In this document: piece by piece, positions 46,929-58,516 of the stretch | Numbering within the stretch: position 1 is the stretch's first letter | How the letters are laid out: the number at the start of each line of letters is the position of its first letter | NCBI GenBank assembly: GCA_037447655.1 | Contig: JBBHKE010001246.1 | Coordinates: forward strand, 169,849 to 233,848 | DNA length: 64,000 bases | Reading direction: 5' to 3' | Origin: Zygnema cylindricum | Lineage: Eukaryota > Streptophyta > Zygnematophyceae > Zygnematales > Zygnemataceae | Notes under the pieces: model-generated | What the model was told of the DNA's origin: nothing | What the model saw: only the letters and a program-made list of their open reading frames with translations | Databases searched by the model: none | Made by a program: the position numbers and the translations under genes

Positions 46929-49178
46929 CTAGATATTCCTAGAAATAATTACTTTCTGTTTCTCAAATACAAAAACCCTATATCCTTTTGCGTTATCATC
47001 ATACCCCATAAAAATTCCTGGTAAGCCCTTAGGCTCCATTTTCCATCTATCCTGTGAAGTATCTAGAATAAAACACTTGCTGCCAAAGATTTTAAAGTGG
47101 CTAACATCAGGTTTTTTTCCTGTCCAAAGCTCATAAGGTGTGGTGCTAACAGATCTAGAAGCAATTCTATTCTTAATATAAACAACACAGTTTAGTGCTT
47201 CAGCCCAGAATTTCAAATCTAGCCCTTTATCTGCAAGCATGGACCGAGCACTCTCTGTCACTGTTCTATTTAATCTTTCAGAAACACCATTCTGTTCTGG
47301 TGTGTAAGGAATAGTAAGATTTTGACTAATACCTTCTTGAATGAGGAATTCTTCGAATTCCTTTGATGTGTATTCTCCCCCATTGTCCGATCTCAACGCC
47401 AAGATTGGAACTCCATGAAGCTTTTCCGCCCACGCTTTGTAATGTTTGAAGTGAGTGAACACTTCACTCTTATGTTGCATGAAGTAGACTTTAGTGTACC
47501 TCGAGTAGTCATCTGTGAATGTAACCATATAGTGGACGCCTCCAGCTGAAGCTACTTGTGAGGGACCGAGAACATCATAGTGTATTAGTTGTAGAACTTT
47601 CTCCGATCTGTGGTCCGTTTTCTGTGGAAGTGGCAATTTGTGAATCTTGCCAAGTGAGCAACCATCACATGATTTTATAGGATGAGAACTGAGAGAAACT
47701 CCCTCGACTTTTCCCAAATTCACCATATTCTTAAGACTATCATAGTTCATATGTCCTAATCTTTTATGCCACAACTCATTGTCAAATTGTACACTGGAGT
47801 AGAGAACATCATTTTCTTTATATTCCGCCATGTCCATCCGGTACATTTTGCTAGCATCTCTAGTCCCTGTTACTGCTACTTTCCTTTTCTTGCTAATAAC
47901 CTGTCTTCCTCTTTTCAGAACAACCTCAAAGCCTTTGCTCTCCACTAATGATGTAGAAAATAGATTTTTCTTAAAGTCTGGAACATACAAAACATTGTGA
48001 AGGGTTCTCTCTACCGACTTTCCCCCCACATCTAGCATCAAAGATACATCACCCTGAGCTGAGGTTTGAACACTCATGCCACAAGCCTAGTAGATACTCC
48101 TTAGAGATATTTGCTGCAGATTCGTAAAAGCCGCCTTGTTCCAACACATATGGGCAGACGCTCCCGTGTCCATGATCCATCCTGCATTCTTTGGACCCTC
48201 CATGGCAGCAGCCATAGCAAATAACTCCGCCTCCTCTTGCTCATTGAAGCTTAGTGACTCATCTGCATCAGTTGCAGAAGCTGAAAAGAGAGCATTTCCA
48301 CGTGAAGGATTTCCAGAAAAACCTCTGTGATACTCGCTCCGTTGCCAACCTAGCCTGTATAAACCTATCTCATTAGCCTTCTTCAATTTAGGACAGTACC
48401 TGTATCCGTGACCCTTTTCAGAACAATAGAAACAAGTAGTAGTAGATGGCATATTCTGCCTCTGATTAAACTGATTCTGATTCTGGTTAAACTGATTCCC
48501 ATTCTGATTGAACTGAATTCTTTTGACAAAGTCTGTTGCAAATGCTTCAACTTTTCGTTGTCCCTCAAGGAGTTTAGTATTTGTTTCTTCCTCCAATATA
48601 AGATTATATGCTAACTGAAATGACCAGCTAGCTTTATCATGACTCTTTAATTGATTAGACACACCCTTCATGCTACTAGGGAGACCTCTAATAAACAAAG
48701 CTGCCTGCTGAAACTCAGGAAATGACCCCCCAGCAGAAGAGTGAGCATCAATGAGCGCACGAAAATTGTCACAATACTCTACCATAGATCCCCCCGTGTA
48801 TTTGTATCCCCAAATTTTCCCAGCCACCAAAAGCTCCTCTTGAACATTCGCTTTCTCAAAAGCGGATTTCAGAGACGTCCAAATCTCCCTCGCCTTCTTC
48901 ATTTTCAGTCGAGACATGACCAAATTTTCTGAAATACAAAGGATTAGATTTTTCCTTGCCATTGAATTCTTCTTCGCCCAAGTTGGATCTGTTTCATCAA
49001 GGGAGCCATCCAAGACCCCCAATAAATCAGCAGTTTCAAACGACGATTCAACCATCGCCGCCCAGTAAGCATACTTTTGGCCATTGAAGATAGGAATCCT
49101 TGATGAAAGGCCCATATCATGTTGTTCTACAACTACCGTTGCAGGCGGTGAACCAGCAGTAGTAGTGGAAGTAGACAT
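46929..49178 (-). pseudogene. gag-pol: E4 gag-protease-integrase (two TAG stops)
   Basis: The frame opens at ATG 49178 inside the 5' LTR (MSTSTTTAGSPP), with about 20 codons of LTR, then crosses the PBS as HDMGLSSRIPIF. The capsid region runs to about residue 230. The CCHC knuckle CFYCSEKGHGYRYC starts near residue 249, and the protease motif GWIMDTGASAHMC has its Asp near residue 337. TAG 48087-48089 interrupts the protease. The same frame then gives the pre-integrase zinc domain (LWHKRLGHMNYDSLKNM, CDGCSLGKIHKLPL) and the DDE core: TFTDDYSRYTKVYF, RSDNGGEYTSKEF, GVSERLNRTV. It stops at TAG 46929-46931, after which the same frame reopens into RT. Gag, protease and integrase are thus one fused frame, as in copia. 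Confidence 0.92.
49109..49118 (-). promoter_or_regulatory. E4 primer-binding site (one mismatch)
   Basis: Minus strand GATATGGGCC next to the LTR end, compared with GTTATGGGCC in the other elements. It is in frame with gag (Asp-Met-Gly). Confidence 0.6.
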
Positions 49179-50133
49179 GAAAAACAGAAGAAACTATCAA
49201 AGTACCTACTCAACAGCCAACTTAGATCTGACACAAAATATAACTCAGAAAGCCATTATGCTTCAAATTTGCCATAGTGATACACAATACAGCGTACTGA
49301 CAATTCCCAAAATTGCAATCAAAATGACCCAGTAAACCATAAGATATGATGTCTAGAAGTTTCCCAAAAAATGCCCTTAGAAAATCATATTCCCAAAACT
49401 GGATACTACAAAATTGTCTAAGTTCAAAGTTATATACTCACATTGTGTATCTACTGATCTACACTAATTTGGGTAACCGTTAATACGGTTATTATCGTGA
49501 CTAACGACAAAGCATCCAACCTGTACGTTACTGTACTTTAAAAACCTAATTACTATTTCTAAAACCTGATTAACGGAACACTATTTTTTTATCACACTAA
49601 ACTACAAACTAATGTTATTCAGATATTTACAGAAATTGAACCGTACACAAAACGTTCTAACCGTACACAAAACGTTCCAAATGCTTAGTCAGCAGTGACC
49701 GCTAAAGTCCAGGCCAATGTGGTCATGTAGTACGAAGCACCTGAGTGCTTCGTCACTTGTGGTCCCACGCGAATCACGCTTGTGGTCCCAGGTGAATCGC
49801 GTCCGTTGGAACGAATTCGATCGACAATGGTACTGTCGAGATGTACCATATGTTTCCGGAATACTCGGGACAGATCTTGTTCGTCCAATCATGTGAATCG
49901 CATCGTCAACTTTTTGACGCCTATGGATGATTGTCGACGCTACTCCAAAAACTTGCATACGTTATTACGCCGACACGTGTCCCTGCAAAAGTACGATACA
50001 GTACGATACACTCTACTGTACCTCTTGCTATTGTAACACTAATTAAAGTAAGTCTTATAGTAGACTACTAAAAAAAATATCCTAAGTTATTTTTACCCCT
50101 ATTGACTGAAATAAAGATTTATAAATTACAACA
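49120..50133 (-). repeat. E4 5' LTR
   Basis: 1014 bp, minus strand TGTTGTAATTTATAAATC ... GTAGAACAACA. It holds the gag ATG at 49178 and the same U3 repeats as the 3' copy. Confidence 0.92.
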
Positions 50134-51254
50134 GTTGGAAGCCTAACAAAAATCCTCTCAAAATCCACTATTCTGGTACAAAAGATTCTAGTAATCGACC
50201 CCGGAAGAAACCCAACCAGAGCCCCAAAAAGGACTACCAAAGAGAGAACCCAGATGCTTCCACTCAGAAAATTGAAAGGATAGAAATATAAAAATGTTGT
50301 CTCAGAATTAACAATATCACCTTGCCCTTAGAAAAAATTAAAAATAAAGTTAGAATGTGGAATAATAGCAAGCGAGCTCAACCTACCCCCAAAGCGTAAC
50401 ATGGACAACCCAAAATGAGACGAAATCTCCCCCTGAAAACCCTAGAACAGGTAAGGCCTCCTTAACTACTCGCTTTCCGCGACCCGAAACCAGCAAGACC
50501 CTTCTTGGTTTCCAAAAAACACCAGTCCCCAAATCGCCCAAAACAGAAAAGACGGTGCCAACCACCCAACCGGACTACGATTTCCACAAATGACGGATGC
50601 AAACCAAGATGGCAATAGGGTCACAATCACATACAAAACAAAAGTTCTCCACAAAAAAGTTTGCTGGAATTTCTAGGGTTTTTCTCGGAGACCCTTGGCC
50701 CCAAGTGCTTTATACAGACAAAGTTTGTCCTATCGACAGTGCCAAAATCAAAGCAACACAAAGGGCCAATCAATGGCCATGAATTGTTATCATCCAGACA
50801 TAAGACAAAAAGGTTAAACTACACTCAGGGCAAAAAGTTAGGCGACTATCTCCGGTTAGATTAGAAGCCACGTGTTTTTCTATGATAGAATTCTAAGCAG
50901 CAAAATTCTAAATTGACGTGAAACACCTAATTTTGACTCTCCTTAATTAATGCTCTACCCGGCTAATGGCCCTGAACTCACGTCCTGCGGATAGCACACA
51001 GCAAAATCTACAAGACTATCCCAAAAATTATGTGACACTACACAATATAGCCCCCAAAAGGACAGACGGCAGCTAGTAGCACGTAAGAGGGTGACAATCT
51101 TTATAACTGAATAACTTTGTCGTTTGGCATCCGTTAGACTCGAAACAAAGTGCGTTCGGCTCAGTTAAAGAAATCAAAGAATCAGGTCCAGATAAGCTCC
51201 TCGGAAATCCTTGGTTCGATAAAAGTGGTGCCTGTGAAGCACCCGAGCTTGACA
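50134..51254. other. Block X, right part (unidentified)
   Basis: Continuation of the sequence interrupted by E4, starting with the GTTGG duplication and joining SatB at about 51255. No convincing coding frame: only short frames of about 60 codons on both strands. If the block X reading frame (minus) is real, this part lies upstream of it. No LTR, terminal repeat or poly-A tail was found. Confidence 0.6.
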
Positions 51255-52751
51255 ATTGTTCGCGGTCACAAAAAAAGGTAAAATAAACACCAACCATGTT
51301 TATTACACAAGTTTGTTTTTGCGCTAACAACAATAGTGGTAACAAACACTTAATATTGTAAATGATCACAAAAATAGTTAAAAAAAACCCTAAACCATGT
51401 TTCTAACACAAATTTGAGTTTGCGCTAACAAACATATTTGTAACAAATAACGTTTATTGTTCGCGATCACAAAAACAGGTAAAATAAACTCCGAACCATG
51501 TTTACAACGCAAGTTTGTTTTTGCGCTAACAACAATAGTGGTAACAAAAACTTTATATTGTTAACGCTCACAAAAATAGTTAAAAAAATCCCTAAACAAT
51601 GTTTCTATCACAAATTTTAGTTTGCACTAACAATGATATTTGTAACAAACAACGTTTATTGTTTGCGGTCACAAAAAGAGGTAAAACAAACTCCAAACCA
51701 TGTTTATTACACAAGTTTGTGTTTTCGCTCACAACAATAGTGGTAACAAACACTTAATATTGTAAATGATCACAAAAATAGTTAAAAAAAGCCCTAAACC
51801 ATGTTTCTAACACAAATTTGAGCTTGCGCTAACAAACATATTTGTAACAAACAACGTTTATTGTTCGCGGTCACAAAAACAGGTAAAATAAACTCTTTAC
51901 CATGTTTACAACGCAAGTTTGTGTTTGCGCTAACAACAATAGTGGTAACAAAAACTTTATATTGTTAACGCTCACCAATGTAGTTAAAAAAACCCTAAAC
52001 CATCTTTCTAACACAAAATTGAGTTTGCGCTAACAAGCATATTTGTAACAAACAACGTTTATTGTTCGCGGTCACAAAAAGAGGTAAATTAAACTCCGAA
52101 TTATGTTTATAACACAAGTGTGTGTTTGCGCTAACAACAATAGTGGTAACAAACACTATATATTGTTAACGCTCACAAAAATAGTTAAAAAAAAACTCTA
52201 AACCATGTTTCTAACACAAATTTGAGTTTGCGCTAACAAAGATATTTGTAACAAACAACGTTTATTGTTCGCGGTCACAAAAAGAGGTAAAATAAACTCC
52301 GAACCATGTTTATTACACAAGTTTGTGTTTGCGCTAATAACAATAGTGGCAACAAACACTTTATATTGATAACGCTTACAAAAATAGGTAAAAAAAAACC
52401 CTAAACCATGTTTTTACACAAATTTGAGTTTGCGCTAACAAACATATTTGTAACAAACAACGTTTATTGTTCGCGGTCACAAAAAGAGGTAAAATAAACT
52501 TCGAACAATTTTTATAACACAAGTTTGTGTTTGCGCTAATAACAGTAGTGGCAACAAACACTTTATATTGATAACGCTTACAAAAATAGCTAAAAAAAAA
52601 CCCTAAAACATGTTTCTAACACAAATTTTAGTTTGCACTAACAATGATATTTGTAACAAACAACGTTTATTGTTTGCGGTCACAAAAAGAGGTAAAATAA
52701 ACTCCAAACCATGTTTATAACACAAGTTTGTGTTTGCGCTAACATTAATAG
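51255..52751 (-). repeat. SatB ~202-bp dimeric satellite, orientation 2
   Basis: About seven dimers in the same orientation as 34804-42814. The catgtttcta landmark recurs every 202 bp (51396, 51598, 51800). It ends with AATAG, the E6 duplication. Confidence 0.93.
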
Positions 52752-53590
52752 TGTTGTTCTAAGACAACAGCCGGAACCGAAGACGATGAGGATGCCGGTG
52801 TAGTCATCTCGGAACGAAACCAAGCAAGAAACTTTCACAAAAACTGGTCTGAAAAACAGTTACTTCAACAGTTGATAAAACCCAAACCAGAGACACAATA
52901 GCTCTGAAAATCTACCACAGTGTAGATAATATCAAGATGAACATACACACAAAATTACAAGGAATTCTGCTAATATATGTGTGAGATATCCACATATGAA
53001 AATGCCAAAAACAGGTTGTACAGTTTTTGACTACAAAATGTTCATACCTTCAAAGTTATCTAAGTCCTACTAATATACACCGAAGCCTATGTTGCTGAAC
53101 GTACGGAGGCATACCAGCCGTACAATAAATACCTGCGGCTCGAACCGAACAAGGTACGTCATTCCAAAAGATTCCTTTACTAATCAACTAGCCACACAAA
53201 GACAAAAATCTACTTAACTAGATATTACAAAGGAGTAGGATTCTATATGCCACGTCATTTGTCGTGTATGTGGCTCACACGTACCAGCATTTGTCGGCGG
53301 TCTCCCTCAGCCGCGTACATATCACATTCGGCACCATAGAAAAATCTCCATGTGACATTTTGTCCTCATGTGTATCTATGCACAAACAATCGGATATTAT
53401 AGAGTGTCCTCTTTCTAGTAGTGACTTGTGTCTCGAGAGTGTATACAAAGGTGTATTCCCTACCGATCTAGTGGAACATCAATTCTAGTGTGTAATGAAA
53501 CGAACTTACAACCATACATATGCTAAGTCATGATACTCTCTCTCCGTCACACTCGAGGCATAAAGAGGACTAAAGCTTTCCAAAACAACA
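52752..53590 (-). repeat. E6 3' LTR
   Basis: 839 bp, minus strand TGTTGTTTTGGAAAGC ... GTCTTAGAACAACA. It keeps the canonical terminal CA that is CG in the other LTR. The PPT (ctcccctaaagctttag on the plus strand) adjoins at 53591-53607. Confidence 0.92.
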
Positions 53591-53613
53591 CTCCCCTAAA
53601 GCTTTAGACTCTT

Positions 53614-55220
53614 CTAGCCACTTAAGCCACATGCCTCTCTGCAAAACTTTAATTTAGGTGCAGGCAAGGGTTTAGTCATCATGTCAGCAACCATCTCCTC
53701 ATCTGGTAAATAATTGAGTTTTAGAACTCTTCCCATAACCTTCTCTCTCACAAAGTGTAGCTTGATATCAATGTGTTTGCTCTAAAAGCGATGGCTAGGG
53801 TTAGATGTAATAGCAATGGCAGCCTGATTGTCACACCACACTACTTGAGGTCGAGATTGCATAAACAAAAGCTCTTGAAAGGAGACTTTACCCAAAGTAA
53901 CTCTTTGACGGCTGCGCTAGCCGCCATGTAGTCATCCTCCATATTAGACTGAGCTGTCACCTTCTGAAGTTTGCTGCTCCAGCAGCATGTCCCACTTCCA
54001 ATCTTCAGAATGTATCCACTAGTAGAGCGTCGGCTTGGCATATCTTCATAGCTCGCATTGCTCCATATCTGAATTTTTACTTCCTCTCCACCGAGAGAGA
54101 GTCGGAGGTTTCGAGTTCTTGCACGATATCGAAGAACTCTCTTTGCTGCCTCCCAGTCTGACTTCTTTGGATTTTGCAAACTTCGGCTTAAGGCTCCAAC
54201 AGCCGCTGCAATATCCGGACGGGCACAGTTCATCAAGTAGATGAGGCTTCCGACGATCTGCCTCTAAGGAATGGAGGACATAAAATCTGCCTCCCTTGAC
54301 TCCAAAGAGTCATCAATCACAACCCCACCATGTGATTTTTTTCCTTCTATTTTCTGTCTAAACTCAATGGGAGTAGCACTTCCCTTTGCCTGTGACATGC
54401 CGAACCTTTCAAGCATGTTTCCAATGGCTTCTTTTTGTGTCAAATAAATTAGTCTTTGTTTTCTATCCCTTTCTACTTGAATTCCCAAAATATACTTAGC
54501 CGCCCCTAAATCTTTCATTTCGAACCGGGAATGTAGAGTTGTTTTTATTTTGTTAATTTCATTAATGGATTTGCTTAGCAACAACAAATCATCAACATAA
54601 ACAACAATATATATCACTCCATCTTCCCCTTCCATTACATAAACTGAATGATTTGAACTGATTCTAGTAAAGCCAAGATTTGTCAAAAATTCATCATGTT
54701 TTAGGTTCCACTGTCGTGGAGCCTGCTTCAGACCATAAAGGGACTTCAACAATTTACAGACCAGATTTTCTTTCCCTTTTTCTACATATCCCTCTGGTTG
54801 CTTCATATATATAACTTCCTCCAAATCCCCATGCAAGAAAGTTGTCTTCACATCCATTTGATGCAATTCCATATCCACTATTGTTGCTAAAGATAAGAGA
54901 ATCCTAACAGTAGGAAAACGAACTACAGGTGAGAACGTCTCTTCATAATCAATGCCCTCTTTTTGGCTATACCCCTTAGCAACAAGCCTAGCCTTATATC
55001 TTTCAATGGTGTTATCAGGATTCAGTTTTAACTTGAATACCCACTTACAACCAATCGCTTTTCGATCCGGTGGAAGTTCCACAAGCTCCCAAGTTTGAGC
55101 CTCCATAATTGACTTTATCTCGTCATTTGCCGCAACAATCCACAGATCTTTTTCCGGAACAGAGAAAGCTTCTTGAATGGTAAGAGGCTCCCCTGTGATT
55201 GCAGAATAAGCATGATCCAC
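53614..55220 (-). pseudogene. pol: E6 reverse transcriptase-RNase H (broken)
   Basis: RT is open from 55220 to 54264: [55 protein letters not shown], and YVDD in [16 protein letters not shown] at 54264-54266 precedes NCARPDIAAAVGALSRSL in the same frame. In RNase H the usual WSDASYGD reads WSNASYED, so the first catalytic Asp is Asn. STMEAEYMA reads SNMEDDYMA. A frameshift near 53870 precedes CDNQAAIAIT, and the frame ends GLSG at 53614. Confidence 0.87.
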
Positions 55221-55224
55221 TCGG

Positions 55225-55476
55225 TCACCTCTCAGCCGGCTGCTTTGTCTTTTTCCCCCGGAAAATCTGAAGCGAGAATTGTTGGTCCCCGACGCAGTCT
55301 TGGAGGAGGAGGAGGAGGAGGAGGAGGTGGTCCGGTAGTAGTTGCAATAGTAGGTGGATCAGGCAGTCCAAAATATGTGGTAGTTCAGATATAGATGAAG
55401 AAACCGTTGTTTGCTTGAAAGGAATCTGCTCAAGGATGACATATTCCTGCAATTTTTTCTGCCTTTTCCGCCTCAT
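55225..55476 (-). pseudogene. E6 integrase-RT linker with GGA microsatellite
   Basis: A low-complexity linker out of frame with both neighbours. It holds about nine GGA/TCC units at 55302-55328. Slippage in this run is a simple explanation for the frame change. Confidence 0.55.
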
Positions 55477-56363
55477 TCATGCTAAAAACATCAACAGATT
55501 GACTTTTTTCTTTGATCTGAATATTCCTAGCAATCTGAATTGTTTTTTTCTGAGGATTATACACTCTATATCCTATCGACTCATCATCATAGCCCAAAAA
55601 TATGCCAGGTACAAATTTTGGACTTAATTTCCAATTTGGAAGGTTATCCAACATAAAACACTTACTTCCAAATACTCTAAAGTGACTAACATTCGGCTTT
55701 ACTCCTGCCCACATTTCATAAGGTGGTTTATCCTTCACAGATCTAGTTTTCTATTCTATTTCTAATGTAAGAAGCACACTAAAAAGCTTCCCCCCAAAAT
55801 TTCGGATCTACACCTTTATCCATCATCATAGACATAGCACATTCAGTCAAGGTCCTATTGAGTCTTTCAGCCACACCATTCTGTTCTGGAGTGTAAAGAA
55901 TAGTAAACTCATGAGAAATTCCATTTTCTTTCAAGTATTCAGCAAAGGCATTTGATACATACTCTCCACCGTTGTCAGATCGCAAAGCAAGGATCGATTT
56001 TCCGTGAAGTTTCTCCGCCCAAATCCGGAAATGCTTGAAATGTGTTAAGACCTCGCTCTTCTCCTTCATAAAGTACACTCGGCTGAAACGTGAGTGGTCA
56101 TCAGTGAAGGTAACAAGGTATTTCCTTCCACCAAGGGAAGGAACTTTGGCCAGTCCCCATACATCCGAGTGGATAAGGCCGAGAAGATCCTTTGCTCGAT
56201 AATCTGAAGTCTGTGGTAGAGGAAGCTTATGAAGATTTCCTAGAGCACAACCATCACAGACATGGGATTCCTTTTCACCAAGCTTGACACCTTCTATCAT
56301 ATTAGTCTTCACCATCTTTTCAAGCCTCTCATTATGAACATGCCCAAGCCTTTTATGCCACAA
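55430..56363 (-). pseudogene. pol: E6 integrase (two frames)
   Basis: 56363-55779 has MWHKRLGHVHNERLEKM, CDGCALGNLHKLPL, TFTDDHSRFSRVYFMK (first Asp), RSDNGGEYVSNAF (second Asp) and GVAERLNRTL (Glu), ending FWGEAF at a TAG. After a frameshift, 55738-55430 gives the C-terminal part (MWAGVKPNVSHFRVFGSKCF, GIFLGYDDESIGYRVY). DDE residues are present but the protein is split. Confidence 0.87.
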
Positions 56364-57733
56364 AACATTTCAGAAAGGACACTGGAGTACACAAAATCAA
56401 CTTTATTAACCAGGTCCATCCGATACAACATGTTTGGGCCTCTAGTTCCCACTAAGGCTACTCTCCCATCTTTGCTTACTATCTTTTTGCCTTTGCTCTG
56501 AAGAACATCAAAACCTTTACTTTCTGCAACTGAGGTAGAAAACAAATTTTTCTTAAATTTAGGCACATATAACACATCATGCAAAGTTCTTTTTACAGCT
56601 TTGCCATCTATCTCACAATTCAGATCTATGCTACCTTTAGCATTAGCTTCCACCGTGGCACCACAAGCATAAAAGATTTGACGAGTAGGGATAGGTGTCA
56701 TATCCTTGAAATAGGATTTGTTCCAACACATGTGGGAAGAACTTTCGGAGTCCATAATCCACCCGAGATCTTTCTCTCCCTCCATCATCTTTGCCATATC
56801 AAAGAACTCAGTGTCATCAGTTTTAGGAAAACTAACAACCTTTGATTTCTCCTTCTCCATCTCCTTCACCAGCACCTTTTCCTCCGCTGAAAAAGCTGCG
56901 GTTTTGCTCGGAGGTTTCGGTGTAAATGGAGCTCCTCTCACCTTCCATCCTTTCCGGTAAGAACGTGCTTCACACGCTTTTATATACAAAGGACAAAACT
57001 TGTACAAATGACCATTATTATAGCAATCGACACACCGTTCATATAGCTGAAAGGACTGATTTCCTTGAAATTTATTATCTCTCTCAAACTGAGCATTGTA
57101 AGCTACAGCTGGCTTTCCAGAATTAAATGCCAGCTGATTCGCTTCTTTTTCTAGCACATACTCTATAGCTGTAGCTAGATTCCATCGTGTCTTATCCAAT
57201 TTTTTCAGTTCATCATAGGCACCTTTATACTCACTAGGAAGCCCCCTCACTAAAATCATTGCTTAGTGATACTCAGGAAATGAACCAGCTGAACATGCAT
57301 TTTCAGCAACACGAAGTCTGAATTTATTGCAATATTCTGCCATGCTTCCGCCTGTATACTTATATTCCCAGATCTGCCCAGCAGTTATAATCTCATGTTG
57401 TGCATTAGCCCTAGAATATGTCTTTTTCAAAGCATCCCAAATCTTTGATGCTTTAGAAGCCTGAATGTATGTCATATGCAGCTCTTTAGACATCATTAAT
57501 TTTATCATAAGAAGAGCCTGCTCATTCTTTTGATCATATTTTACATCAGTTTCTACCATAGATCCATTAAAAACATCAAAAAGCTTCACTTGTACAAAAT
57601 AAGACCTTACAAGATCTGCCCAATACAGATATTCTCTCCCATCAAAAACTGGAATTCGTGAAAGCGGGCCCGTGACCCGTTGTTCTGAGACAACAGCCGG
57701 AACCGAAGACGATGAAGATGCCGGTGTAGTCAT
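56309..57733 (-). pseudogene. gag: E6 gag-protease (one stop, protease motif mutated)
   Basis: The ATG at 57733 lies in the 5' LTR (MTTPASSSSSVPAVV). The frame crosses the LTR end and PBS as RVTGPLSRIPVF, where Thr replaces the usual Met. TAA at 57263-57265 interrupts gag, and the same frame then runs 57259-56309. The CCHC knuckle is CVDCYNNGHLYKFC. The protease motif reads GWIMDSESSSHMC: Glu replaces the Gly of the DSG triad, which should abolish activity. The frame is lost near 56365, just before the pre-integrase domain. Confidence 0.87.
57666..57677 (-). promoter_or_regulatory. E6 primer-binding site (decayed)
   Basis: Minus strand GGTCACGGGCCC against GGTTATGGGCCC elsewhere, two substitutions. 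The base before it is also changed: LTR terminus CG instead of CA. Confidence 0.55.
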
Positions 57734-58516
57734 CTCGGAACCAAACCAAGCAAGAAACTTTCACAAAAATCGGTCTGAAAAATAGCAACTTCAAAAGTTG
57801 ATATAACCCAAACCATAGATATAATAGCTCTGAAAATATACCACAGAGTAGATAATATTAGGATGAGCACACACACAAAATTACAAGTAATTCTGCATTC
57901 ATATCAGTGAGATATCCACAGATGAAAATTCCAAAAACAGGCTGTACAGTTTTTGACTACAAAATGTTCATACCTTCAAAGTTATCTAAGTCCTACTAAT
58001 ATACATTGAAGCCTATGCTGCTGAATGTACGGAGGCATACCAGCCGTACAATAAATACCTAAGGCTCGAACCGAACAAGGTACGTTATACAAAAAGATTC
58101 CTTTACGAATCAACTAACCACACAAAGACAAAAATCTACTTAACTAGATATTTACAAAGGGGTAGGATTCTATATGCCACGTCATTTGTCGTGTATGTGG
58201 TTCACACGGACCAGCATTTGTCGGCGGTCTCCCTCAGCCGCGTACATATCACATTCGACACCGTAGACAAATCTCCATGTGCCATTTTGTCCTCAAGTGT
58301 ATCTATGCAAAAAAAATGGATACTCAGGAGTGTCTTCTTTCTAATAGTGACTTATGTCTCGGGAGTGTATACAAAGGTGTACTCCCTACTGATCTAGTGG
58401 AACATCAATTCTGGTGTGCAATGAAACGAACTTAGAACCAAACATATGCTAAGTCGTGAAACTCTCTCTCCCTCACACACGAGGCATAGAGAGGACTAAA
58501 GCTTTCCAAAACAACA
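57678..58516 (-). repeat. E6 5' LTR
   Basis: 839 bp, equal in length to the 3' LTR. The terminal dinucleotide on the minus strand is CG. The gag ATG is at 57733. Confidence 0.9.

Larger units (their letters stand above)
43967..50133 (-). mobile_element. E4: best-preserved Ty1/copia element
   Basis: A 6.17-kb minus-strand element with two LTRs of equal length (1014 bp each; 43967-44980 and 49120-50133). Termini are TGTTG...CAACA, and the target-site duplication GTTGG is perfect (43962-43966 and 50134-50138). It sits inside block X. Gag-pol is one frame from 49178 to about 46070 with two TAG stops, then one frameshift, then an open frame to 45004. Equal LTRs and few lesions suggest it is the most recent insertion here, although the LTRs do differ at some bases. 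Confidence 0.95.
52752..58516 (-). mobile_element. E6: full-length degenerate Ty1/copia element
   Basis: A 5.77-kb minus-strand element with LTRs of equal length (839 bp; 52752-53590 and 57678-58516) and a perfect duplication AATAG (52747-52751 and 58517-58521). Excision restores SatB. All domains are recognisable but carry stops, several frameshifts and catalytic substitutions in protease and RNase H. Confidence 0.94.

Noticed and set aside
50383-50864. Short frames of 60-67 codons in the right part of block X
   Set aside because: They overlap on opposite strands, show no domain and are about the length expected by chance.
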